Below, piece by piece: positions 16,712 through 24,747 of a stretch of DNA of 64,000 nucleotides; the first letter of the stretch is position 1, and every line of letters begins with the position of its first letter. Source of the DNA: Ga0077527 sp945862135 (GTDB taxonomy: Bacteria; Pseudomonadota; Gammaproteobacteria; Burkholderiales; SG8-41). The stretch covers positions 310,001 to 374,000 of the forward strand of contig CAXNMF010000001.1 of NCBI GenBank assembly GCA_964203275.1, written 5' to 3'. The position numbers were made by a program, and so were the translations under genes. The notes under the pieces were generated by a model. That model was not told where the DNA came from. It saw nothing but the letters and a program-made list of their open reading frames with translations, and ran no database searches.

Positions 16712-17584
16712 TCAACGTGAAAATAATTTACGAATGAAAGATCTTGTACTGCGAGCCAAAACAGATTCGTATACTGCAGTAACAGAAGAAGGCACCAAGC
16801 CGACCGAAGTGCTTCGCTCCAGCGCGCCGGCAAAAGGACGATTTTTTACCTTACGGTAAATCACCATGAGGCCAATGTCGGGTAGATTCAATTGTGCAAG
16901 CTTCTGCGCGATGTCTTTCTGATCTTGGTCGGTAAATGTATTGGCTAGGCTTGGAAAATAAGTGATGTAGTTCTTGATCGGAGCGTAAGGATCGTTGTTG
17001 CCGCTGGGGTCGCTGTACCAAAAACCGACAACTTCATATTTATTGTAGCCTGCAAGGTCGAACATGCAACGAGGCGTATATGTCAGATAGCCATGATCGA
17101 GAAAGCCGATACAAGGAAGGGCGTGGACAATATAGCCGCCAACCTTGGTTGAATCATGGATTACCTTGAATGCGTTGTACTGGTTGAGCAGGTGCTCCGT
17201 CGTGCCGAAGTTGAGCACAAGATCAAACGCATTAATAAATTTGGGCGGGGTGGGTTGATGGTTCAGGTCGAGGATGGTGGTGCGATAGCCGTCGGCGATG
17301 TCAATCGCGTGATACTGCATTCCGGCTTTTTCGAGCAGTTCGCCGACGAATGCCCCATTGAGGCCGCCACTGACGGGGTCATAGGAAGAGCCTTTTTCCA
17401 GTTTCTCGGAAAAAGCAATTATCTGCGGAGTAGTAGCTACTCCTCGGGCTGAGAGAAAGCGCTGCACACCCTCGGCTGAGGCTGAATAAAGATTGGATGA
17501 GCCGATATCCAGAACCGAGATGTGGTCGGTTTCAAACAGACCGAGGGTCTGCATCATTTCAATGGACTTTAACGATATACCCAT
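16712..17584 (-). CDS. Methyltransferase-like protein of the GTTEH family, copy 3
   Basis: 290 residues from ATG 17584 (MGISLKSIEMM), chosen because the other copies also begin MGI. It has VLDIGSSNLYSASAEGV, SSYDPVSGGLNGAFVGELL, AIDIADGYRTTILDLNHQP, NFGTTEHLLNQYNAFKV, DHGYLTYTPRCMFDLAGYN and, near the end, GALERSTSVG. The ~60-residue stretch between motif I and the second acidic strand is much longer than in ordinary class I methyltransferases and is shared by all copies. It is the first gene of the minus-strand run, with a 205-base AT-rich gap before the divergent gene at 17790. Confidence 0.65.
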   Translation of the reverse strand: MGISLKSIEMMQTLGLFETDHISVLDIGSSNLYSASAEGVQRFLSARGVATTPQIIAFSEKLEKGSSYDPVSGGLNGAFVGELLEKAGMQYHAIDIADGYRTTILDLNHQPTPPKFINAFDLVLNFGTTEHLLNQYNAFKVIHDSTKVGGYIVHALPCIGFLDHGYLTYTPRCMFDLAGYNKYEVVGFWYSDPSGNNDPYAPIKNYITYFPSLANTFTDQDQKDIAQKLAQLNLPDIGLMVIYRKVKNRPFAGALERSTSVGLVPSSVTAVYESVLARSTRSFIRKLFSR

Positions 17585-17638
17585 GGCTTCAAATCTTGAA
17601 TAAAAGGCTGTCGAAATCACTCACGACATGGCGGCAAT

Positions 17639-17665
17639 TTTGAATGTGTTTGCAATGTATATAAT
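17639..17665 (+). promoter_or_regulatory. Possible sigma-70 promoter for the GT41-like gene
   Basis: TTGAAT at 17639-17644 and a perfect TATAAT at 17660-17665, separated by only 15 bases, inside the AT-rich divergent gap 17585-17789. The short spacer makes this weak. The rest of the gap shows no other clear element. Confidence 0.3.
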
Positions 17666-17789
17666 AGCGCAACTGCCTGATTAAATAATCAAATTACTCA
17701 AAAAACAACGGATTCCAGTTTAAATTTTTATATGTCGACTTTGGAAAACATCCTCGAGCCGAAGTGCTATAGGCATTCATAAGCCGAAA

Positions 17790-19409
17790 ATGAATTTAGT
17801 CGGTTTCATGAGGCGTGTATTCAATCGCATCAGAGTCACTACGGGGCTGGCCGCAGTGGAGGCATCGCTTGCTCGGGCCTCGGATGCTGAACTCATCGAG
17901 CGGTCAATATGGGAGCGTGCCTGGATTCGGTTCTCAGCAACATCGCTGATTGGGCTGAAAGATGCGAAGGCGCTATCACGTATCCGCGCACAGTGCTTTT
18001 TCGATGCCTGCATCTTGCTCTCCAGCCCGCATTTTACTGTCTTAGGTGTGGACCGGCGGGTTGCCACAATTCTGGCTTTGCACGACACGTTGATGAGCGC
18101 GCCTTCGCAGGAGCTGGTGCCTGTCGCTGAGCTTGGCCTACGACAATTTCGCCAAATGCTTGAGGATCCGTTGCTCACGGTACCTCAAGCCATGGGGGTA
18201 TTTGATGCCCTGCATTCGATGTATTTTTCCGGTGTTTCGGATGTACTGGAACTACGTCGATTTGATGGCGTGGTGCCTCTGTTTGAACAATGGTTGTTGA
18301 AACGCTATGGCACCAATGTGTCGCGGCATGAGAGGTTGCCCAAAGACAGACCCCTCACAATTGCTTATTTACTGCATACCGCGCACTTTGACAGAGGTAA
18401 TGCAGTTTCGCCTCTAATAGTATTGCTGGCAAAAATTCATGCGCAAGCACCCAATCGGCGGGTCATTCTCTATTTGGTTCAGTACGTAGGGCCTGGATTT
18501 CCGGAAAAGCTTGGTAACTGCGGCTTTTCAACTCGAATTTTCTCTCAAGGGCGAAATTACGAGCGCATCGACGAGATCGAAGCCGCCATGCGAGAAGACC
18601 ATGTTGATGTGGTAATTACTGAGCAGAATCGGGCTGTTGCAGCTGTCTTGTTTGCACGAAGAGTTGCGTCATTGCAGATGTGGCTGGACACGGGTTTTCC
18701 GTTCTGGAGCCTCAAGTCTCTGGACTGGACTTTCTCCCCCAACATGGCAGGTGCGCCGGATAGTTCTCGGCGGATAAGCGGGTTGTTTTGCCACCAACCG
18801 GCGGCAGTGATACAGGGTGAATTCAAATATTCCGAGGTCGAACGGATTCGTAAAACGTTTCCAGAAGGAACGTTTGTTATCGGAGTTTTCGCTCGCTTAG
18901 TTAAACTGAATGACAGGGTATTCGATCTCCTCAACAGACTGCTTGCTGCAGAAAACGCTTTTCGACTTCTTATTGTAGGCACCGGTGATGCCGCGCACGT
19001 AAAGGAGTTCGTTGCGCAGTCTGCCTTTTCTGACAGGATCGATTTTCTAAATGAAAACGTCGACCTGCGGATTTATGGGCAGGTCGTGGATGTGATGTGT
19101 GACACCTTTCCGTTTATCGGGGGCCATGCATGTCGGGAGGTCGGGGCACAGGGGACCCCGGTGGTCTCAATGCTGGGGACCGCTTGGGATGCAGTGCTGC
19201 ATGAAGAGCGCAGTCCGGAACTGCTTGCGCGTGACCACGAAAAATACATTGCCATCGTCAGGCGACTGTTTAATGACCTTGGATTCAGGGAGCAGCAAAA
19301 GAAAATTGCTTTGGAAGTTTTTGCTGATCGAGCAGATCCTGATCGCACGATTGCTGATCTTGAGGCGGGAATTAGTGCCGCCGCAGCGGCGTTGGGTGGA
19401 TCCGCTTGA
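17790..19409 (+). CDS. GT-B glycosyltransferase resembling the catalytic half of GT41 (OGT/HMW1C-like)
   Basis: 539 residues. The C-terminal half has features of the catalytic part of O-GlcNAc-transferase-like GT41 enzymes: FVIGVFARLVKLNDRVFDLL, RLLIVGTGD, and the acceptor/donor loop DTFPFIGGHACREVGAQGT followed by PVVSMLG. The N-terminal ~170 residues are helical, but no clear TPR repeats are visible. Relatives glycosylate proteins or, in some bacteria, act in polysaccharide loci. It stands alone on the plus strand between minus-strand genes. Protein glycosylation is therefore a possible purpose of the whole locus, but the acceptor is unknown. Confidence 0.65.
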   Translation: MNLVGFMRRVFNRIRVTTGLAAVEASLARASDAELIERSIWERAWIRFSATSLIGLKDAKALSRIRAQCFFDACILLSSPHFTVLGVDRRVATILALHDTLMSAPSQELVPVAELGLRQFRQMLEDPLLTVPQAMGVFDALHSMYFSGVSDVLELRRFDGVVPLFEQWLLKRYGTNVSRHERLPKDRPLTIAYLLHTAHFDRGNAVSPLIVLLAKIHAQAPNRRVILYLVQYVGPGFPEKLGNCGFSTRIFSQGRNYERIDEIEAAMREDHVDVVITEQNRAVAAVLFARRVASLQMWLDTGFPFWSLKSLDWTFSPNMAGAPDSSRRISGLFCHQPAAVIQGEFKYSEVERIRKTFPEGTFVIGVFARLVKLNDRVFDLLNRLLAAENAFRLLIVGTGDAAHVKEFVAQSAFSDRIDFLNENVDLRIYGQVVDVMCDTFPFIGGHACREVGAQGTPVVSMLGTAWDAVLHEERSPELLARDHEKYIAIVRRLFNDLGFREQQKKIALEVFADRADPDRTIADLEAGISAAAAALGGSA

Positions 19410-19448
19410 TGGAGTTCTAGGGGAATTCGCTTTTTAGCGGGGCCTGAA

Positions 19449-20375
19449 TCAAGCGATCTTAATGGCCATGCGACCCGCATAATCAACACGCACGATCAGT
19501 GGCGCGGTGTCTTGCCGCAATGCAAAATACTCGTCAACTGCTTGCCTGGCTCCTTTGAAGTGTCCGTAATCATCCAGTATCAGAACCCCGTTTCGGGAAA
19601 GTCGCGGATACAGCACTTCCATTTCATGTTTTGTCGATTGGTACCAGTCGGTATCCAGGCGAAGCATGGAAATTGCGTCTGGTGCCTGTGCGGGTAAGGT
19701 GTCTTCAACCATGCCTTTGATAAAAAACACGTTGTCCATCGGATATCCCGTGCTTTCCATGTTGGCACGAACTTCTTCCAGCGAGGCATAAGCCCAATCA
19801 CTGCTCTGGTCGGTTTTCCTGTGCATCTCCCATCCTTCTGCAGCGTTATGGCCCCAGACATCGACATCAAGTGTTTTGTCCGGCTTTGGCAGACCTTCAA
19901 ACGTATCGAACAGGAACAGTCGCTTGTCCGTGCAGCCCAGCGCCAGCAGGGTCTGTGCAACCATCATCATGCTGCCGCCGCGCCAGACGCCGCACTCGAC
20001 GAAATCCCCCTGGATGTTTGTTCTGACGGCGTAACGTACTGCAGCATGCAAGTTGTACAGTCGTTGCCATGAAGTCATGCTGTATTTGCAGCAGCGCTCG
20101 AAAATCGGGAAAAAATCAGGCTCTACATCACCCATGACGGTTTTCAGGTCGTACGTCGCCATTTCGAGCTGATAACCGCCAAGCCGTGGCTGATCGTTTG
20201 GTTGCAACTCGCGGATGATGTCGGGCAGAACTGCGACAATATTTGCAGTCGCAGGCAGCGGCGCATTTTTATCGGTCAAAGCAGCCAAGATGCTGTCGCC
20301 ACGAGGCACCTTGATGACTTGATAGTCAAAACGTGAAAGCGTTCGCAGAACTAATTGTTTTATATATCGCATCAT
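19449..20375 (-). CDS. TylF/MycF-family O-methyltransferase
   Basis: 308 residues with the macrocin O-methyltransferase signature: GDFVECGVWRGGSMMMVAQT (residues ~125-144), LFLFDTFEGLPKPDK, SMLRLDTDWYQSTKHEME and VLILDDYGHFKGARQAVDEY. The Asp residues of the last two blocks are the metal ligands in the family. TylF-type enzymes methylate sugar hydroxyls in antibiotics and occur in many bacterial glycan loci. It starts 2 bases after the gene at 20378 ends and is probably co-transcribed with it. Sugar O-methylation is likely; the position is unknown. Confidence 0.88.
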   Translation of the reverse strand: MMRYIKQLVLRTLSRFDYQVIKVPRGDSILAALTDKNAPLPATANIVAVLPDIIRELQPNDQPRLGGYQLEMATYDLKTVMGDVEPDFFPIFERCCKYSMTSWQRLYNLHAAVRYAVRTNIQGDFVECGVWRGGSMMMVAQTLLALGCTDKRLFLFDTFEGLPKPDKTLDVDVWGHNAAEGWEMHRKTDQSSDWAYASLEEVRANMESTGYPMDNVFFIKGMVEDTLPAQAPDAISMLRLDTDWYQSTKHEMEVLYPRLSRNGVLILDDYGHFKGARQAVDEYFALRQDTAPLIVRVDYAGRMAIKIA

Positions 20376-20377
20376 GA

Positions 20378-22297
20378 TTAGGCCGATTTCTGTTCGAGCA
20401 CCGACTTTGCGGGACTGAAGTGGATTGCAAGACTGGTGCAGTGGTCGATCGATCTGCGTCCCACCAGAGTTTTGCCGAGATATATATTGGTCACGAGCAC
20501 GAGCGGGAGTCCGATCAACAGCAGCGGTAATATTGCCAGCAGGGAAATTGGGCCAAAGCGTATAAAGCTTTTCCCAAGCCAGCTGAATAGCCGGCGATTC
20601 ATGTGTGCGAATATTCCACCGACAAAATTTTGTTGTGTTGAACGGGTATCAGTGCCCCCCGCTGATTCTATTAGTGATAACAAGTCAATCAGGAATTCAC
20701 CGCTGTTCATCGCACCCTGATCGTCATAAATAACAACATGGCATTCACCGTCTTTTTCCATGATTGATCGGTATTTCTTAAGGAGGCTTCGTAAGTGGGT
20801 ATAGTCTTCCAGCGGCAGATAAATGAGGGTGTGGTGATATCGCAGGTTGATTTCATTTTGCAGATAGGCGATGTTGGCCAATATCTCAGTGGGGGCAACA
20901 AATTGAACCTCAGCATGAGCGGGAATTAGGCGATCGACTAAATCAGCATCACGTCGGACGATCAGAACTTTTTGGTTAGGTTTTGCGAAAATTTTGGCGA
21001 GCGTGTCGCGAAGCATTTTTTGGTCTAACCATTCCGGATTCATCGGAGTCAACTGTCCAGGACTCCCCATAATCGCGTAGTAGCCTTGATAAGCCAAACG
21101 CCAAGCCCATTTGAGCAGGTGATATCGCATTCGCTCAGGCAGCGAAAAGGATTTGAGCATTATCTCCTCTGTTGCCAATTCTGGCGGAGTGAAGGATAAA
21201 TCCTGCGCCTTTCGATACGTCATCCAGGCTTCCACACCACGCACCCAATATTTGTGACCGGCATGGCGGGCCGGCCGACCGAGTTTATCGTTGATGCGAT
21301 CGATAAATGCTTGGGCTTCGGCTTTTGTTGCTTCTATCTCGTCAGGGATTTCACCGGCATGAAAAACAATGTTGTGACTGGAAGTGCGGCGATGTTCCGC
21401 AGTTGTCCAATACTGTAGGCTGTTGGCAATGTCAGTTTCAGATTGCCGGCCCAATCGCAGCATTTCTTTTTCCTGCATCCGCTGCTGGAGTTCAAGCATG
21501 AAAAAGTCGTCTGAGTCGCACATGACCACCTCGTCGCCCGAGGGACACATTTCCGGGATAAAGGCGTAATCACAGTAGCTGTTGATTGAATCAATAACTT
21601 GTTCCGGCTTCAGGCACAACATGAAAATCAGGTAGTAGCGGGCCAATAAGGTTTGTTCATCAATACGCCAGAAAAACTGATTAGGATGCGTCGAATGGCA
21701 AAGCCCTTGATTCTGCATTTTGGCGGCTGTCGTGGCGTGAGGATGGCGCAGAGTGAGCCCGACCATTTGCCTTGGTGGAATCGACAGAACCCCCGTTGTT
21801 GTATCAATTGCGGATTCGAGGAGTGGTTCAACCTCCTCCGCTGTTGCCCTGAAACTTGGCCCGAGCACGATAGAGCGACCGGCGAGAATATGTTTGCTTA
21901 GTGAGCGCAGTGATCCGTCAGCAAGGACAAAATCCGCGTTCATAAACACAAAATGTGTGTTCACCATATCGTCGCCGCAAGCAATAATCGGGCGTGCATA
22001 GGCTAGGGTAAGTGTGACGCCGTAAACGGTAGTTGTGATCAGATCGTCAATTTCGATGAATCGTAAGGGGCATATCTTGCGAAGTTGTTGAAAAGTAGAA
22101 TGCTCTTCGAAATACGCGATGTCCTTGTGCCGAGTCATGATCACAATCTCGAGATCGGTTGCGGCAGCTAGCGCGGGTAGGTTGCCGGGCGCTAGGAATG
22201 AGGGGAGAGCCAGACTGGCAAAACGTGCGATATAGGCTTCGCCCCAGACTGTGGTCAAAAATTTAGTTTTCGGGTGCATGTTATCGGGAGTTGTCAC
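20378..22297 (-). CDS. Large uncharacterised protein: glycosyltransferase-like N terminus, degenerate second domain, C-terminal membrane segment
   Basis: 639 residues, not confidently recognised. The first ~330 residues (TVWGEAYIARFASLALPSFL, LEIVIMTRHKDIAYFEEH, HFVFMNADFVLADGSL) resemble a GT-A glycosyltransferase with a D-x-D-like NADF element. Residues ~440-560 (NQKVLIVRRDADLVDRL, YHHTLIYLPLEDYTHLRSLL, CHVVIYDDQG) look like a Rossmann fold with an eroded SAM motif. One hydrophobic segment follows near residues 587-612 (LLAILPLLLIGLPLVLVTN). It precedes the TylF-like gene with no real gap. A membrane-anchored glycosyltransferase is the best guess. Confidence 0.5.
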   Translation of the reverse strand: MTTPDNMHPKTKFLTTVWGEAYIARFASLALPSFLAPGNLPALAAATDLEIVIMTRHKDIAYFEEHSTFQQLRKICPLRFIEIDDLITTTVYGVTLTLAYARPIIACGDDMVNTHFVFMNADFVLADGSLRSLSKHILAGRSIVLGPSFRATAEEVEPLLESAIDTTTGVLSIPPRQMVGLTLRHPHATTAAKMQNQGLCHSTHPNQFFWRIDEQTLLARYYLIFMLCLKPEQVIDSINSYCDYAFIPEMCPSGDEVVMCDSDDFFMLELQQRMQEKEMLRLGRQSETDIANSLQYWTTAEHRRTSSHNIVFHAGEIPDEIEATKAEAQAFIDRINDKLGRPARHAGHKYWVRGVEAWMTYRKAQDLSFTPPELATEEIMLKSFSLPERMRYHLLKWAWRLAYQGYYAIMGSPGQLTPMNPEWLDQKMLRDTLAKIFAKPNQKVLIVRRDADLVDRLIPAHAEVQFVAPTEILANIAYLQNEINLRYHHTLIYLPLEDYTHLRSLLKKYRSIMEKDGECHVVIYDDQGAMNSGEFLIDLLSLIESAGGTDTRSTQQNFVGGIFAHMNRRLFSWLGKSFIRFGPISLLAILPLLLIGLPLVLVTNIYLGKTLVGRRSIDHCTSLAIHFSPAKSVLEQKSA

Positions 22298-22367
22298 TGC
22301 TTAACCTGGGAGCTGCGGTGATCCGTGCGTGGATATTTCGGATCGTGATATTCGCGACTGCAGATGA

Positions 22368-22396
22368 TTGAATTTTAGGTCTTTTCCGTATGTTAT
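22368..22396 (+). promoter_or_regulatory. Candidate sigma-70 promoter for the 22.5-27.4 kb operon
   Basis: TTGAAT at 22368-22373 and TGTTAT at 22391-22396 with a 17-base spacer, in the divergent gap 22298-22480. It would drive the plus-strand run from 22481 to 27444. Matches are 4 of 6 at each hexamer, so support is moderate at best. Confidence 0.35.
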
Positions 22397-22480
22397 CATC
22401 GACCTACAAGACGTAAAAGCAATCAATGTGTAAGTTCTGAATCATCAAATCCAAACAAAATAAGTTTTCGGAATTCAGTC

Positions 22481-23191
22481 ATGTCAAAAAATGGCGTTAG
22501 AGCCAAAAGCAATGAAGCAATAAAAACCCGCGAGCCGCAATATCAGGAATGCCTGGATGCGGTTGATGAGCGGGGTTTCGAGCGACTGGGTCTGCGAAGC
22601 AGCCAGAGCTGGCACGATGATCCGAAGCACATACTGTTTCGGCTTGCTCGCTATAAATTTGTCGCAAAAATGCTTTCTGGAAGCGAGCACGTCCTGGAAA
22701 TTGGTTGTGGTGATGCCTTTGGCACACGTTTGGTCCAACAGGAAGTTAAAGCACTGAGCGCGTCGGATTTTGACGCGGTGTTTGTTGAAGACGTCAAAGC
22801 ACGGATGGTCGAGCGCTGGCGATTCCCTGTGTTTACTCACGATTTGCTGGCTGGACCGATCACGGGATCATATGACGGCGTGTTTGCGCTGGATGTGCTT
22901 GAGCATATCGCGCAGAAAGACGAATGCACTTTTCTTAAAAATGCTTTTGCGCCGCTGACGGCTCATGGCGTCGGTATTATTGGCATGCCCACTCTGGAAA
23001 GTCAGGTTCATGCTTCGCCGACCAGTCGTGCAGGGCATGTGAACTGCAAGACCATGCCTGATCTTAAAAAGCTGATGCAGACGTATTTTCATAATGTGTT
23101 CATGTTTTCGATGAACGATGAAGTTGTGCATACCGGCTTTCACCGGATGGCCCATTACATCTTTGCCGTCGGCGCCGGGAAAAAAACCTGA
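22481..23191 (+). CDS. Class I SAM-dependent methyltransferase
   Basis: 236 residues. It has motif I VLEIGCGDAFGTRLV (residues ~70-84), SASDFD at strand 2, YDGVFALDVLEHIAQKDE, and GVGIIGMPTLESQVHAS. It belongs to the broad Methyltransf_11/23 group. First gene of a plus-strand run that continues with the adenylyltransferase-kinase at 23254 after a 62-base gap. Target unknown; glycan or lipid-carrier precursor is inferred from context. Confidence 0.8.
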   Translation: MSKNGVRAKSNEAIKTREPQYQECLDAVDERGFERLGLRSSQSWHDDPKHILFRLARYKFVAKMLSGSEHVLEIGCGDAFGTRLVQQEVKALSASDFDAVFVEDVKARMVERWRFPVFTHDLLAGPITGSYDGVFALDVLEHIAQKDECTFLKNAFAPLTAHGVGIIGMPTLESQVHASPTSRAGHVNCKTMPDLKKLMQTYFHNVFMFSMNDEVVHTGFHRMAHYIFAVGAGKKT

Positions 23192-23253
23192 CGACAGCTT
23201 TGGTGTGAGAGCGGCATCGCGCCGCCTTTTTGCATATCAAACGAAGGTCTGCC

Positions 23254-24747
23254 GTGGAACACTCTCCGGATTCCAGTAACGAGGCGATTGTCGCCGACAT
23301 CAAACAGCGCGCGGGACCCGGAAAGCGCATTGTTTTTGTGTCTGGAAATTTCAATATCGTGCACCCCGGCCATCTGCGCCTTTTGCAATTTGCTGCGGAT
23401 TGCGGTGATTTTCTGGTGGTCGGTGTTTCAGGCGATGCTTCGCCTGCGGTCACAGTCCCGGCCGAAATGCGCCTTGAGGGTATCAAGGCGATTGGTATTG
23501 TCGATTTCGCATTTCTGCTGAGTGAGCGGCCGGAAACGTTTATCGCGAGGCTCAAGCCGGCGGTTGTCGTCAAGGGCAAGGAATACGAAAACCGGCGCAA
23601 TCCTGAAGAAGATGTGGTTGCACGATATGGCGGCAGGTTGCAGTTTGGGTCGGGTGAGGTGCGTTTTTCTTCGCTTGATCTGCTGCAACGTGAACTGCTT
23701 GAAACCAATTTCTCGTCAATTCGCAAACCCTTGGATTTTCCGCGGCGTCACGGCTTCGGATTTGATGACCTCGTCGAGATTGTCCGTCGCTTCAAGGGCC
23801 TGCGCGTGGTGGTTGTCGGCGACCTGATTGTCGATGAATACATCAATTGCGATCCGCTCGGGATGTCGCAGGAGGACCCTACAATTGTCGTGACCCCGAT
23901 CCGTTCGGATCGCTTTATCGGTGGAGCCGGCATCGTCGCGGCACACGCCCGCGGTCTCGGCGCGGATGTGCAGTATGTTGGCGTTACCGGGGACGATACT
24001 GCCGCAGCTTATGCGGAAGAAACGCTTGCAAAGTTCAAGGTGGACAGCAATTTCATTGTGGATGAAAGCCGGCCGACGACGTTAAAGCAGCGCTACCGTG
24101 CGAATGGCAAGACCTTGCTTCGAGTCAGCCATCTGAAACAGCACGACATCAGTCGCGAACTGGCTGACCGCTTCTATGACGGCGTTGACAGAGCACTGGA
24201 TAAGTGCGACCTGATGATTTTCTCCGACTTCAACTACGGGTGTCTGCCGCAGGCACTGGTTGATCGCATCGTTACCAAGTGCCGCGAAAAGAACATCATG
24301 ATGGTCGCCGACAGTCAGGCGTCTTCACAGGTCAGTGACATATCCAGATTCTGCGGCATGCATCTGCTGACACCGACGGAGCACGAGGCCCGTCTGTCAG
24401 TAAGGGACAACACATCCGGCCTGGTTGTTCTGGCCGAGTATCTGCGCGAAAAGGCGGGTGCCCAGCAGTTGTTCATAACCCTCGGCGCAGAAGGATTGCT
24501 GATTCATGCGCCCGATGCTGGCGGTGACCAGATGATCACCGACCAGTTGCCCGCCCTGAATAGCGCACCCAAGGATGTCTCGGGCGCAGGCGATTCCCTG
24601 TTGACTTGTGCCTCAATGGCGCTTGCTGTCGGAGCCGATGTGTGGCGTGCAGCCTATCTTGGTTGTGTCGCGGCAGCCTGCCAGGTCAGTCGTGTCGGAA
24701 ATCTCCCCCTCGGGTCCGAGGAATTGATCATGGAGTTGCGTGCTTGA
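23254..24747 (+). CDS. Two-domain sugar-phosphate adenylyltransferase and PfkB kinase, HldE-like in reversed order
   Basis: About 497 residues from GTG 23254, which has GAAGG six bases upstream; an in-frame TTG at 23230 lacks such a site. Residues ~20-150 are a cytidylyltransferase-like domain (VFVSGNFNIVHPGHLRLL, with HPGH; VGVSGD). Residues ~165-497 are a PfkB sugar kinase (VVVGDLIVDEYINCDP, FIGGAGIVAAHARGLGADV, SGAGDSLLT). Classical HldE has kinase first and adenylyltransferase second. The chemistry would be phosphorylation of a sugar phosphate and its activation as an ADP- or similar nucleotide sugar, probably a heptose or relative. The next gene overlaps it by four bases. Confidence 0.8.
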   Translation: MEHSPDSSNEAIVADIKQRAGPGKRIVFVSGNFNIVHPGHLRLLQFAADCGDFLVVGVSGDASPAVTVPAEMRLEGIKAIGIVDFAFLLSERPETFIARLKPAVVVKGKEYENRRNPEEDVVARYGGRLQFGSGEVRFSSLDLLQRELLETNFSSIRKPLDFPRRHGFGFDDLVEIVRRFKGLRVVVVGDLIVDEYINCDPLGMSQEDPTIVVTPIRSDRFIGGAGIVAAHARGLGADVQYVGVTGDDTAAAYAEETLAKFKVDSNFIVDESRPTTLKQRYRANGKTLLRVSHLKQHDISRELADRFYDGVDRALDKCDLMIFSDFNYGCLPQALVDRIVTKCREKNIMMVADSQASSQVSDISRFCGMHLLTPTEHEARLSVRDNTSGLVVLAEYLREKAGAQQLFITLGAEGLLIHAPDAGGDQMITDQLPALNSAPKDVSGAGDSLLTCASMALAVGADVWRAAYLGCVAAACQVSRVGNLPLGSEELIMELRA

